DNA of 64,000 nt from Aerococcus viridans (GTDB lineage: Bacteria > Bacillota > Bacilli > Lactobacillales > Aerococcaceae), in the NCBI RefSeq assembly GCF_002871935.1, contig NZ_PNHQ01000003.1:74164-138163 (forward strand), written 5' to 3'. The position numbers and the translations under genes were made by a program. Under the pieces are notes generated by a model that did not search any database, was not told where the DNA came from, and worked only from the letters and a program-made list of their open reading frames with translations. Shown here one piece after another: positions 1-8,001 of this stretch (the stretch's first letter is position 1; each line of letters begins with the position of its first letter).

Positions 1-1304
1 AATACTTGTTTCCAGAAAAAAATTCTTTTTCGATTTAAAATATTTTTTGACAAATAATTAGATAAGTATACCGTTCTATATAGCATCGCAACAAAAGATC
101 CAATAGCAACTCCAACCAATCCTAGGTAGTTTACTAAAACTATTGATAAAAATATATTTAAAGCTGCCTCTATAATAGAACTGATCTGTGTCTCCCGGAA
201 ATGCCCTGCAGCAAATACTATTGCTTGATAAGGCATTCGTATAGAATATACCAAACCACCTAGCAACAAGAGCAATGCAAAATCTGGAACATTATAATTA
301 ACATCGTAAACACCAGTAGTATATATTAAAACGAAATCTGTAATCAAAATTGCACACATACTATAAAGGAAAACTGCTAAATTATGAATTCCCCACTCAA
401 TTTTAAAAAAAGACTCGTTCAACATTCCATATTTTTCTTCGGCTAATAAGCTGCCAAAAAAAGATTGTAATCCTATGGTAAATGATTGGATAATTAACTT
501 AATTGCACTTACAATCATGTTATAAACACCATAGACAGAAATACTTTCTAATGTTGAAAAAAGAGTAAGAACTACAATATCTGTACTATTCTGTATAGAA
601 TAAGCAATATGTTGTCCCACGCCATTCCATTTTTGAGGTAGAGGATCTTCCTTTAAATTTTTATAGTATTCAATCGAAAAATTTTTATTCACATAGTAAC
701 TTAGATATAACGGTCTAATTAAAAATATCAATCCACTAATAAATTTAACAGTATAGATTTCAGCACCATTTAAAATTAAAACAATACTAGCAATAAGATT
801 CAAAATAATAACTACAATTTCTGTATTTAATTGAATATATGCATTTTGATTGGCATTTAATAATAATTCATTAACAATGCCAAAATAATATTGGCCAAAT
901 TGATTAATAGATATAGCAATAATTAGTAAAATTGTCCCTATATTATCCAAATTGTTATTATCAATAATCCTAGGATAGACTATCATTAACAACAATATGT
1001 AGAAAACCAGAATTAGAGCTATATTCTTAAAATATTTTTTTGCAAAAGTTATAATTTTATTAATTTGTACTTTATTCTGTTCAGCTAATGGTTTATACAA
1101 AGCTGCCTGAACGACGGACCCTACACCTAAATCCAAAAATGTAATAACACTTAAAAATTGAGTTATTGAGTTTACTAATCCGTTTACTTGGGAACCATAT
1201 TGGCTTAAAATCAGTCTTGGTAGTATTAAACCACTAAGCATAATGCAAATTTTTGATAGAAGGGAACTATAAGTATTTAGTTTTAATTTTTGAGTTCTTT
1301 CCAT
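1..1304 (-). CDS. Wzx-type polysaccharide flippase, partial (C-terminus beyond the window)
   Basis: An open frame of 434 codons runs from an ATG at 1304 to the window edge without a stop. It starts MERTQKLKLNTYSSLLSKI and consists mostly of hydrophobic helices separated by short basic loops, typical of MOP-superfamily polysaccharide exporters that flip undecaprenyl-linked repeat units. An early segment reads GSQVNGLVNSITQFL, as in oligosaccharide flippases. It lies 25 bases after the TupA-like gene on the same strand, so it is probably the next gene of the exopolysaccharide operon. The substrate cannot be told from sequence. Family call is fairly sure; the exact end is unknown. Confidence 0.8.
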   Translation of the reverse strand, partial: MERTQKLKLNTYSSLLSKICIMLSGLILPRLILSQYGSQVNGLVNSITQFLSVITFLDLGVGSVVQAALYKPLAEQNKVQINKIITFAKKYFKNIALILVFYILLLMIVYPRIIDNNNLDNIGTILLIIAISINQFGQYYFGIVNELLLNANQNAYIQLNTEIVVIILNLIASIVLILNGAEIYTVKFISGLIFLIRPLYLSYYVNKNFSIEYYKNLKEDPLPQKWNGVGQHIAYSIQNSTDIVVLTLFSTLESISVYGVYNMIVSAIKLIIQSFTIGLQSFFGSLLAEEKYGMLNESFFKIEWGIHNLAVFLYSMCAILITDFVLIYTTGVYDVNYNVPDFALLLLLGGLVYSIRMPYQAIVFAAGHFRETQISSIIEAALNIFLSIVLVNYLGLVGVAIGSFVAMLYRTVYLSNYLSKNILNRKRIFFWKQV

Positions 1305-1329
1305 ATTATCAGGTCTTCTTTCTACATAA

Positions 1330-2262
1330 TTACAAAATAGGTAGCTTCCATAGCTTACCTAATTCAACATTCATGCTATGAGGATTGATTAGTTCAAAAC
1401 CATTTCCACTTGTAAACGTCATTTCCCCAAAATAGATTTTTCCATCAACGTTATATAAATCTACACGTACGTGAGAAAAACCTTTACATAAGATACCCGC
1501 TATCTTGACCATTTCTTCAAAATTATCTGGTTTTGAAATATTTTCAAATGAATTTCCATAATTATGTTGGTTCCAGTTTTGTAAATTCCAATCCAAATCG
1601 TAAATATTTCTTTTATGGACAGAAAATCTATCAAAATCTACCCAGCAATAGTAAACTTTTCCATTAAAACATAGAAACTTATAATCATTTAATTGATTCT
1701 CACTATCAACTATATATTTTTCTGCAATAATTTTGGGATTAATATTTTGATATTGCATTTGGAAGCCACCAACAGTTGAATAATCTCTGGCTAACCATCT
1801 ATCAAATAAAATATTTGCTATTTGTACATCCATATATTTTTTTTCCTTAACTATGATGTTTGTACCTGAAGCGTTATTTGTTTTTAATACAAAACTATTT
1901 GGTAATTCTTCAAAATTAATACTTTCAAAAGAATCCCACACACCGAGCAATGGGATTAAATATTGTTCACCAATTTTTTTTGTTATCCATTCTCGTACCA
2001 AGTACTTATCTGTAAGTTTTGTTTTCAGAGGATCTCTATCAAATAATTTAGACCATTGCAGTTTCTCTGTATAAGTTTGTAGATTATCCCAGTCTAAACT
2101 TTGACCAGTTTTTGTTTCATATTCTTTAGAAAGTAGTTCCTTACGTTTATCATCAGTGTATCTTGTATATTTATTTTTTTTTAATTGATCATCTATTTTA
2201 ATTAATTTATGATAAAACTTATACAAATAAATGTTTTTACTAATTTTTTTCCGTAAATCCAT
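1330..2262 (-). CDS. TupA-like ATP-grasp protein of polysaccharide locus
   Basis: The 310-residue product matches the TupA-like ATP-grasp family found in capsule and teichuronopeptide loci. Visible marks are the SLDWDNLQTYTEKLQWSKL N-terminal block, LTDKYLVREW, the nucleotide-binding PNSFVLKTNNASG loop (about residues 120-133), the FLCFNGKVYY strand and HVRVDLYNVDGKIYFGEMTF near the C-terminus with the metal-binding acidic residues. Such proteins are thought to attach amino acids or modify glycans, but the reaction here is unknown. The ATG at 2262 follows TAGGAGAAAACA and overlaps the end of the upstream glycosyltransferase by 23 bases, which suggests translational coupling. Confidence 0.8.
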   Translation of the reverse strand: MDLRKKISKNIYLYKFYHKLIKIDDQLKKNKYTRYTDDKRKELLSKEYETKTGQSLDWDNLQTYTEKLQWSKLFDRDPLKTKLTDKYLVREWITKKIGEQYLIPLLGVWDSFESINFEELPNSFVLKTNNASGTNIIVKEKKYMDVQIANILFDRWLARDYSTVGGFQMQYQNINPKIIAEKYIVDSENQLNDYKFLCFNGKVYYCWVDFDRFSVHKRNIYDLDWNLQNWNQHNYGNSFENISKPDNFEEMVKIAGILCKGFSHVRVDLYNVDGKIYFGEMTFTSGNGFELINPHSMNVELGKLWKLPIL

Positions 2263-3391
2263 TGTTTTCTCCTAATTTATATATTTCAAACATTTTTTTG
2301 TTGACAACACTTTTATCGAATTCTTCGGCTTTTCTTATATTAAACCTTTTCATTGCTTCTACTTCACTATTACTTAGTCTGGTAAAATTTATAATTGCTC
2401 TTGCAACCGAGTCAATATCACTTGGATCAAAAGTAAAACCTGTTCTTCCATCCTCCGAGTAATCGTTTATACCATGTATTTTAGATGTAAGAATCGGTGT
2501 ACCCGATGCCATGGCTTCTAAAGCTGCCATTCCTAACCCCTCTCGCAATGACGGAAAAACAAAGGCATCCGATTGAATCAAATAGTCCCTTACATTGTGC
2601 TTGTATCCTAAAAGAAATACGGTATTTTGTAGGTTTAGTTTAGTTACTAGGTTAAGTAATTCATATTTCTTTTCACCTAATCCAATAATTGAATATTGAA
2701 TATTAGGATCATTAATTTTTTTTAGTGCTCTAATTACTATTTCATGGTTTTTATTTTCATTTAATTCACCAATTGAAATTAAATTAATTTTAGAACTAGT
2801 ATTAACGTTGATTTCTTCCGATTTAAATTTGGAAGTATCTAATCCCACACCAGGAATATACTTCACTATTGGGTGAATAAAATACTGTTTCGCCCGACTA
2901 AAATCTTCCTTATTAATAGTAATCAAAATGTCGGTCCATCTTGATAAAAATTTTTCAATTGGAAAATATATCATCCAATTCTTTTTCGGTGCTCCTTCAA
3001 AAAAATGAAAACCGTGAGCAGTATATATTATTTTAGTACCGTTCTTTCTTAATTTTCTAGCTGCAATTCTTGTTAATACTCCCCCAATAGGCGATTGACA
3101 ATGAATTAGATTAAACTGATTCTTGTTTATAAGTTTTTTTATTTTTCTATATGTTGTTAAATTTTTTTTCCCGAATGGAGATCTTTGAAAATCTAATTGT
3201 TCAATCCCTACATTATTATCTTCTAACCATGCAATTAAATTATTTACATCTTCACTTGATAGGTTTCCTGGTTCTAAAAAATTTGTAGCAACCACTACAT
3301 CATAGCCTAACTCAATTAATATTTTTATGTTTTCTTTATTAAATTGATAAATCATTGAAGCAACTGAAGTAATAATCAATGCCCTTTTCAA
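2240..3391 (-). CDS. GT4-family glycosyltransferase (EpsD-like)
   Basis: A GT-B fold glycosyltransferase of about 383 residues. The N-terminal acceptor domain begins KRALIITSVASMIYQF and contains YTAHGFHFFEGAP, a hallmark of EpsD-type enzymes. The C-terminal domain has SIGELNENKNHE and the nucleotide-sugar site FPSLREGLGMAALEAMASG with its EGLG...E pattern. It probably adds one sugar to the lipid-linked repeat unit on the cytoplasmic face. I favour the TTG at 3391 (after AGGTGTTTAAT), giving MKRALIIT; a GTG at 3400 is an alternative. It starts 10 bases after the SDR gene. Confidence 0.85.
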   Translation of the reverse strand: MKRALIITSVASMIYQFNKENIKILIELGYDVVVATNFLEPGNLSSEDVNNLIAWLEDNNVGIEQLDFQRSPFGKKNLTTYRKIKKLINKNQFNLIHCQSPIGGVLTRIAARKLRKNGTKIIYTAHGFHFFEGAPKKNWMIYFPIEKFLSRWTDILITINKEDFSRAKQYFIHPIVKYIPGVGLDTSKFKSEEINVNTSSKINLISIGELNENKNHEIVIRALKKINDPNIQYSIIGLGEKKYELLNLVTKLNLQNTVFLLGYKHNVRDYLIQSDAFVFPSLREGLGMAALEAMASGTPILTSKIHGINDYSEDGRTGFTFDPSDIDSVARAIINFTRLSNSEVEAMKRFNIRKAEEFDKSVVNKKMFEIYKLGENNGFTEKN

Positions 3392-3400
3392 ATTAAACAC

Positions 3401-4237
3401 CTATCTTTCTGTCAATTTTACAGATTTTTCCAAATCAAAGAGTTGATAACTTGCATTGAAGTGTTTGCTCATATTTTTATCATAATATAAATTTCCAAAT
3501 ATTTTTTTTGTTATCTTAAAATTTATTGTTAATTTTATTAACGGGTTGAATAACTTAGTTAAATATGTATCCTTTGAAATAACTTTCACCAAATTACTCG
3601 TTACCACGTACTCTTTATTTTGTGGGAAGAAGAAGCCATTAGATTGATTTTTGATAATCAAACTAATTAATTCCGTTAAATTATTTATAAAAATCATACT
3701 TCTAATATTTTTGTATTTAGGAAATATAGGAGTAACTTTTGCTAATTTAGCCAATAATGGATAATTGCCTTTAGATTTGGGGCCATACACCATTGGTGGA
3801 CGAATAATAGCGACTTTAAATGTCGATGAATCAAGTTTTTCCAAATAATGATCTGCTTGCAATTTGCTATCACCATAAAAATTATCTGGATTAGGTTTAG
3901 TTTCATTTGTAATTTTACTCACATTTGAACCATAAACAATCATAGAACTTAAATTTACAAATTGCTTTACGCCATCATTTTCTGCTTTTTCAGCTACTTT
4001 AATAGTTAGATCACGATTAACCGAATAATAAAGATTTTCCATATCTTTTCTTGAAGAATTATGAGCGATTCCTGCTACATGCAAAATGCTATCAAAAGAT
4101 TTCCAACTCTGATTTTTCCAGTTATCATCTTTTAAAGATACTTTAGATACTTTAATCTCTGGATGATTCAGCTTTACCCATTGTTCAAAGGAATTCCCTA
4201 TATATGAATTTTCTCCTGTCACTAATACACTTTTCAT
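3401..4237 (-). CDS. NAD-dependent epimerase/dehydratase (extended SDR)
   Basis: A 278-residue extended short-chain dehydrogenase. The N-terminal dinucleotide loop is VLVTGENSYIGNSFEQW, and the catalytic pair appears as YGDSK (YxxxK) preceded by NLSSMIVYGSN, with RPPMVYGPKSKGN after it. These are marks of the nucleotide-sugar epimerase/dehydratase group often annotated as UDP-glucose 4-epimerase-like. The C-terminal part is shorter and more divergent than in GalE, so substrate is uncertain. The ATG overlaps the stop of the sugar transferase by 4 bases after GAGGAGAAAAGC, so it is co-translated with it. Confidence 0.8.
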   Translation of the reverse strand: MKSVLVTGENSYIGNSFEQWVKLNHPEIKVSKVSLKDDNWKNQSWKSFDSILHVAGIAHNSSRKDMENLYYSVNRDLTIKVAEKAENDGVKQFVNLSSMIVYGSNVSKITNETKPNPDNFYGDSKLQADHYLEKLDSSTFKVAIIRPPMVYGPKSKGNYPLLAKLAKVTPIFPKYKNIRSMIFINNLTELISLIIKNQSNGFFFPQNKEYVVTSNLVKVISKDTYLTKLFNPLIKLTINFKITKKIFGNLYYDKNMSKHFNASYQLFDLEKSVKLTER

Positions 4238-4875
4238 GCTTTTCTCCTCGGTTCTTCCTCCACAATTTCTTTTCTAGCTTCTTCGATGACACCAGTACCA
4301 CCTTCAACTACACCATCTGATTTAAGCACACTAAAAATAGTTCCAATGAAGCATTTAATATCAAATATAAGATTCATTTTTTCTACATAATCTCCATCAA
4401 GTTTTGCTTTTACAGGTATTTCTAATTCGTCTCGCCCATTGATTTGTGCCCATCCCGTTAATCCAGGACGAATATCATTTGCTTTATATTTGTCTCGTTC
4501 TTCTATTAGGTCATATTGATTCCATAAAGCAGGTCTTGGACCAATGATGGCCATTTCCCCTTTTACAATGTTAATTAACTGTGGTAATTCATCTAAACTA
4601 GTTTTTCTTAAAAATCTTCCTGAACTAGTAATAAATGCTTCCGGGTCATTTAATAGATGAGTAGGCATATCCGCTGGCGTATCAGTTCTCATCGATCTAA
4701 ACTTGTAGATTCCAAATAATTCTTTATTTTTACCTACTCTTTTTTGTCGGAAAAAGACTGGACCTTTAGAATTTATTTTTATCCATATTGCAATCAATAA
4801 GAAAAGAGGGCTCAATAATATTAAAGCTATTAAGGCTATTAAAAAATCTAGTGGTCTTTTTAAATATTTATACAT
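4234..4875 (-). CDS. Undecaprenyl-phosphate sugar phosphotransferase (EPS priming transferase)
   Basis: A 213-residue monotopic bacterial sugar transferase (PF02397 family). It has one hydrophobic N-terminal segment (FLIALIALILLSPLFLLIA, about residues 11-29), then the conserved GPVFFRQKRVGKN, YKFRSMR, TSLDELPQLINIVKGEM, GPRPAL and RPGLTGWAQINGRD blocks, including the catalytic DE pair in SLDELPQ. It lacks the large N-terminal membrane domain of WbaP-type proteins, so it is the short EpsL/PglC-like form. It would start assembly by moving a sugar phosphate onto undecaprenyl phosphate. Start ATG follows AGAGGAAATTT. Confidence 0.9.
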   Translation of the reverse strand: MYKYLKRPLDFLIALIALILLSPLFLLIAIWIKINSKGPVFFRQKRVGKNKELFGIYKFRSMRTDTPADMPTHLLNDPEAFITSSGRFLRKTSLDELPQLINIVKGEMAIIGPRPALWNQYDLIEERDKYKANDIRPGLTGWAQINGRDELEIPVKAKLDGDYVEKMNLIFDIKCFIGTIFSVLKSDGVVEGGTGVIEEARKEIVEEEPRRKA

Positions 4876-4894
4876 AAATTTCCTCTAATCTATT

Positions 4895-5626
4895 CTATTT
4901 AAATACTTCTTGAACCGCATTGTAACTTTCTACGGTTCCGATATCATATCGCTTACCTTCAAATACGAAAGCTTTAACTTGATTATGTTGAATCAAATAC
5001 GGAATAAAGTTTCCAGGTGCATCCGGATTATTACCTTCATTCAAATACTCTTGAATTAAAGGTAACGTGCTTTCTTTTAGTACGTAAAACGTAGGTACAC
5101 AGTGATGATAGGTAGGGTTTTCAGGTTTCTCAATAAAATCTATTACTGTTTTATTTTCATCGAAAGCAGCTGTTCCATTACGTTTCAATTGGTCTAAGTT
5201 TGGTTCATAATACATAGCTAGAGCTTCTGAATCATAATCTTTCGCAAAATCAACAAATTCAGCTAATGAAAATTCAAATAAATTATCTCCTGCAAGTATC
5301 AATAAATCATCTTGAATACCTAACTGATCAATTACAAACTGAATGTCCCCAATTGCCCCTAAACGGGTTTCATTGGTTAAAGTCCCATCATTCACTACGG
5401 TAAATTTCATATCATAGTTTGCTTGGTCAACCCATTCTTCAAACTGGTGAGCAAATTTATCATTGGTGACAATAATAATTTCATCTACTTCAGGAACTTG
5501 TATGATTTTCTCTACGATATGGTCAGTAATGGTCTTGCCCGCTACTTCTAATAATGGCTTTGCTTTATTCTTAGTTAGTGGATATAAACGCGTTGCATAG
5601 CCCGCACCCAATAAAATTGCCTTCAT
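4895..5626 (-). CDS. Sugar-phosphate nucleotidyltransferase
   Basis: A 243-residue nucleotidyltransferase with the signature MKAILLGAGYATRLYPLT...KPLLEVAGK at the N-terminus, the LILAGDNLFEF metal and nucleotide site near residue 120, and FIEKPENP further on. This short RmlA/LicC-like form makes an NDP-activated compound from a phosphorylated sugar (or phosphocholine in LicC). It overlaps the stop of the upstream GHMP sugar kinase by one base (TAATG), so kinase and nucleotidyltransferase likely act in sequence: sugar to sugar-1-phosphate to NDP-sugar. The exact substrate is not determined by the sequence. Confidence 0.8.
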   Translation of the reverse strand: MKAILLGAGYATRLYPLTKNKAKPLLEVAGKTITDHIVEKIIQVPEVDEIIIVTNDKFAHQFEEWVDQANYDMKFTVVNDGTLTNETRLGAIGDIQFVIDQLGIQDDLLILAGDNLFEFSLAEFVDFAKDYDSEALAMYYEPNLDQLKRNGTAAFDENKTVIDFIEKPENPTYHHCVPTFYVLKESTLPLIQEYLNEGNNPDAPGNFIPYLIQHNQVKAFVFEGKRYDIGTVESYNAVQEVFK

Positions 5627-6825
5627 TAAATCAGTTCCTCCACATTTACAAATCTTGCCCCATCTTCAGTTACACAGAAATTCACTTCGTATTTATCTTT
5701 AATTTCTGGGTATTTTACCGGATATATTGCATCAATCTGCGCTTTGATACTTTCTTTATACGCTGGGTCAATAAACCCAATAACTGCCCCACGGAATCCA
5801 GCCCCACTAGGACGCGCACCGTAGACACCTTCTGCTCCATACAGAATATCAAATATTTGCTTCATTTCAGGAATACCAGTTTCTTGCTGGTAGAATGATG
5901 AATAACCTGATTCAAACATCAATTGACCGAATTCCTCAATATCACCTTTTGCCCAGGCTTCTGCACCCTTGAGTACCCGTGCTTGTTCTGTATAGAAATG
6001 GGCTGCCCGTTTACGGAAACGTTCTGGTAATTGGTCTTTATACTCTTCATAAACCTCAATTGGTACATCTCGTAATTTAACGTCTTCTAATGTAGGTAAT
6101 GGTAAACCTGCTAATTCAAGTAACAACCACCCTGCTACGCGCGATTCATCTACTCGATTGTTAAAGTCTGTCCCAATAAGCGATTTAGAAATGCCAGAAT
6201 AGACAACGATAACTTCAAAGTCTTTAAAATTTTCGCCTTTATTAATCATTTCATATTCGTTGGTTGAACAGTCCATGACCATTAATTGGTTGTCCATACT
6301 TAAAACATTTGCAGACTGGTCTAAAATCCCATTTTTAAGTCCGATAAATTCGGTTTCCACCCAGTGACTGTACATAATAATATCCATTTTAGATACTTGG
6401 ATATCATTTACATCACACAAAGCCATTAAATAAGCGGTTGTTACAGCCGCAGATGATGAAAGCCCTCCAATTGGCAACTTACCAGACACAACCGCATTTA
6501 ATCCTACTTTTAAAACATAGTCTTGTTGTAAGGCTTTTACAGCACCTCGAATATAGGTCCCCCAGAAACCTGGAATATATTCTAATTCATGTCCATAAGA
6601 AAAAATTTCCTTATCAGGGAAATCCAGACTTTGAATTTGAACATAGTTATCTTCACGTGGTGCATACACCATATCCACGCTCGCATCCAGAGTCATCCCT
6701 GTTACTCTTCCACCTTGGTAATCAGAGTGGGCGCCGATTGGACATATTCTTAACGGTGATTTTACCGCTCTTAAGTCATTTGAAGTGCCATATTCAGCAA
6801 TAAATGTTTCCATCAAGTTAGGCAT
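5626..6825 (-). CDS. GHMP sugar kinase, galacturonokinase/galactokinase-like
   Basis: A 399-residue GHMP kinase. The galactokinase-type motif near residue 25 is SPLRICPIGAHSDYQGG rather than the GRVNLIGEHTDY of true galactokinases; the RICP(I/L)GAH form is what I recall from galacturonic acid kinases. Motif II is LPIGGLSSSAAV and the C-terminal motif III is ARPSGAGFRGAVIG. It should phosphorylate the anomeric hydroxyl of a hexose or uronic acid with ATP. It is the first gene of the minus-strand EPS operon, with ATG after GGAGATCGTAAAT. Automated annotation would probably say galactokinase; substrate needs testing. Confidence 0.75.
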   Translation of the reverse strand: MPNLMETFIAEYGTSNDLRAVKSPLRICPIGAHSDYQGGRVTGMTLDASVDMVYAPREDNYVQIQSLDFPDKEIFSYGHELEYIPGFWGTYIRGAVKALQQDYVLKVGLNAVVSGKLPIGGLSSSAAVTTAYLMALCDVNDIQVSKMDIIMYSHWVETEFIGLKNGILDQSANVLSMDNQLMVMDCSTNEYEMINKGENFKDFEVIVVYSGISKSLIGTDFNNRVDESRVAGWLLLELAGLPLPTLEDVKLRDVPIEVYEEYKDQLPERFRKRAAHFYTEQARVLKGAEAWAKGDIEEFGQLMFESGYSSFYQQETGIPEMKQIFDILYGAEGVYGARPSGAGFRGAVIGFIDPAYKESIKAQIDAIYPVKYPEIKDKYEVNFCVTEDGARFVNVEELI

Positions 6826-7129
6826 ATATTTACGATCTCCAATCCATTTTGCATAATTCTTTATTATTATAGCAAAGAAATATTACGATTTAGATATAAT
6901 TTTCAATTTTCCCTTCTTATTCATCGATTTGTCCAAAGTCAAACAATGTTCATTCAACCTCATTAAAAACAATCTTCGTTTAATCATAGCCTCGTGACCA
7001 CTTCAATTCAACCTTTATGCGTCATTTTTTTCTTATCTGATTTTCAATATCATTAGTGGCTAACTGGCATGAAAATTGTTATATATATGCATATGCTATC
7101 TATACAGCATGGATAAAAGTCATAGAAAG
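6826..7129 (-). promoter_or_regulatory. Intergenic stretch with the EPS operon promoter
   Basis: No gene is visible in these roughly 300 bases. On the minus strand an extended -10 element TGCTATAAT lies at 6866-6874, about 40 bases before the kinase start; the -35 region is poor, as is usual with extended -10 promoters. The rest is AT-rich without a convincing repeat or ORF. Confidence 0.5.
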
Positions 7130-7164
7130 AACTTCAGAATCATGGCGTCAAGCGTTCTGAAGTT
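7130..7164 (-). terminator. Hairpin downstream of the Ogt-like gene
   Basis: A perfect 10-bp inverted repeat (AACTTCAGAA at 7130-7139, TTCTGAAGTT at 7155-7164) begins 9 bases after the stop of the Ogt-like gene. The plus side is followed by TTT and the minus side by CTTTCTATGACTTTT, so the T-tract is modest. Confidence 0.55.
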
Positions 7165-7172
7165 TTTGGGTG

Positions 7173-7670
7173 TTATTTTATTTCAAAGTCTCTCAATTGC
7201 TGAAACAAATTTGTATTCTTGTCTCGATTTTTGGTTTCTTCAATTGAAAGTATTACACGGTGACTTGGAATCATCAAGGCTATTGGGTTACTTTCAATTG
7301 CGCCAATTACTGCTTTTTTTGATCCTTGTCCTTTAGTTTGTCTAGCTGCAATGCTATCAGTTAATTGGTCTAGTGTCATAACTTGTCCATAGGCAATCTT
7401 TTGTAGTTCAGTCCACACATCTTGTTGGAAAGCTGTACCTTGTGGCATTAATTGAAAATCGATTGTTTCAAGTGGTTGCTTAGCAAAGTAGACATCTAAC
7501 CACTCTACTGCTTTATCGATGATCACTGATTGTTGATTAATCGCTTTATCAAGGTCAAATAGACCACCAAAATGCTTTTGGTCTTCAAACCATGCCCCTA
7601 ATAAGCCATGGTCGTTTGCTAGTAAGGTAATGGTGCCTAATTCAGATGAATAAGGATATTTATATAACAT
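7173..7670 (-). CDS. Methylated-DNA--cysteine methyltransferase homologue lacking the catalytic Cys
   Basis: The 165-residue product has the Ogt/AGT layout: N-terminal domain (residues 1-75), then FQQDVWTELQKIAYGQVMT (helix-turn-helix start), KAVIGAIESNP and the active-site block at 130-139. In active enzymes this block is PCHRV; here it is IPSHRV with Ser136 encoded by AGT (7263-7265). The following GG(Y/F) loop is also missing and the C-terminus diverges (ILSIEETKNRDKNTN). It therefore cannot transfer alkyl groups to cysteine by the normal route; it may be an alkyltransferase-like DNA-binding protein or a decaying gene. ATG follows AAAGGAGCTTTCTT. Confidence 0.8.
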   Translation of the reverse strand: MLYKYPYSSELGTITLLANDHGLLGAWFEDQKHFGGLFDLDKAINQQSVIIDKAVEWLDVYFAKQPLETIDFQLMPQGTAFQQDVWTELQKIAYGQVMTLDQLTDSIAARQTKGQGSKKAVIGAIESNPIALMIPSHRVILSIEETKNRDKNTNLFQQLRDFEIK

Positions 7671-7972
7671 AAGAAAGCTCCTTTAATATGATGGTTTAAA
7701 TTGTAACAGATTCCTAGTTGTTAGCGAGTAAAGTCTCACTGGTATATATATCTGGTTGATAGGTTGTATCGTTTAACAGTCAATATCAATCAATTTCAAT
7801 GAAATTCATTCATTACCTCTCTTTTCATAAGTACAAATATTGTTTAACTTTGTTCGTTTTTCTTGTTCTATTCACTTGCTTTTTATCAATATTGGAAACT
7901 TCATTGCAAGTTAATAGCCTTTAATATCTATACATCTTATAATATAAAGGTGATATACTTGCAGAAAGGAGT
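7671..7972 (+). promoter_or_regulatory. Divergent intergenic region upstream of the Mga-type gene
   Basis: About 300 AT-rich bases without an ORF separate the Ogt-like gene from the Mga-type regulator. A TATAAT at 7938-7943 is a plausible -10 for the regulator, without a clear -35. A strong Shine-Dalgarno AAAGGAG lies at 7965-7971. Several TCAATnTCAAT-like words occur at 7780-7805 with no clear symmetry. Confidence 0.4.
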
Positions 7973-7993
7973 CTTCTAATTCTAAATTAGAAG
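7973..7993 (+). promoter_or_regulatory. Hairpin between Shine-Dalgarno and start codon of the Mga-type gene
   Basis: CTTCTAATT (7973-7981) and AATTAGAAG (7985-7993) form a perfect 9-bp stem with a 3-base loop. It sits directly after AAAGGAG (7965-7971). The ATG at 8002 is 30 bases from the Shine-Dalgarno in linear sequence, but only 9 bases away if this hairpin is folded out. The alternative GTG at 7993 is inside the stem. Confidence 0.6.
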
Positions 7994-8001
7994 TGATATA
8001 T

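Noticed and set aside
6438-6803. Plus-strand ORF inside the GHMP kinase gene
   Set aside because: It is an antisense shadow with no ribosome site and no family resemblance; the minus-strand kinase has clear motifs.
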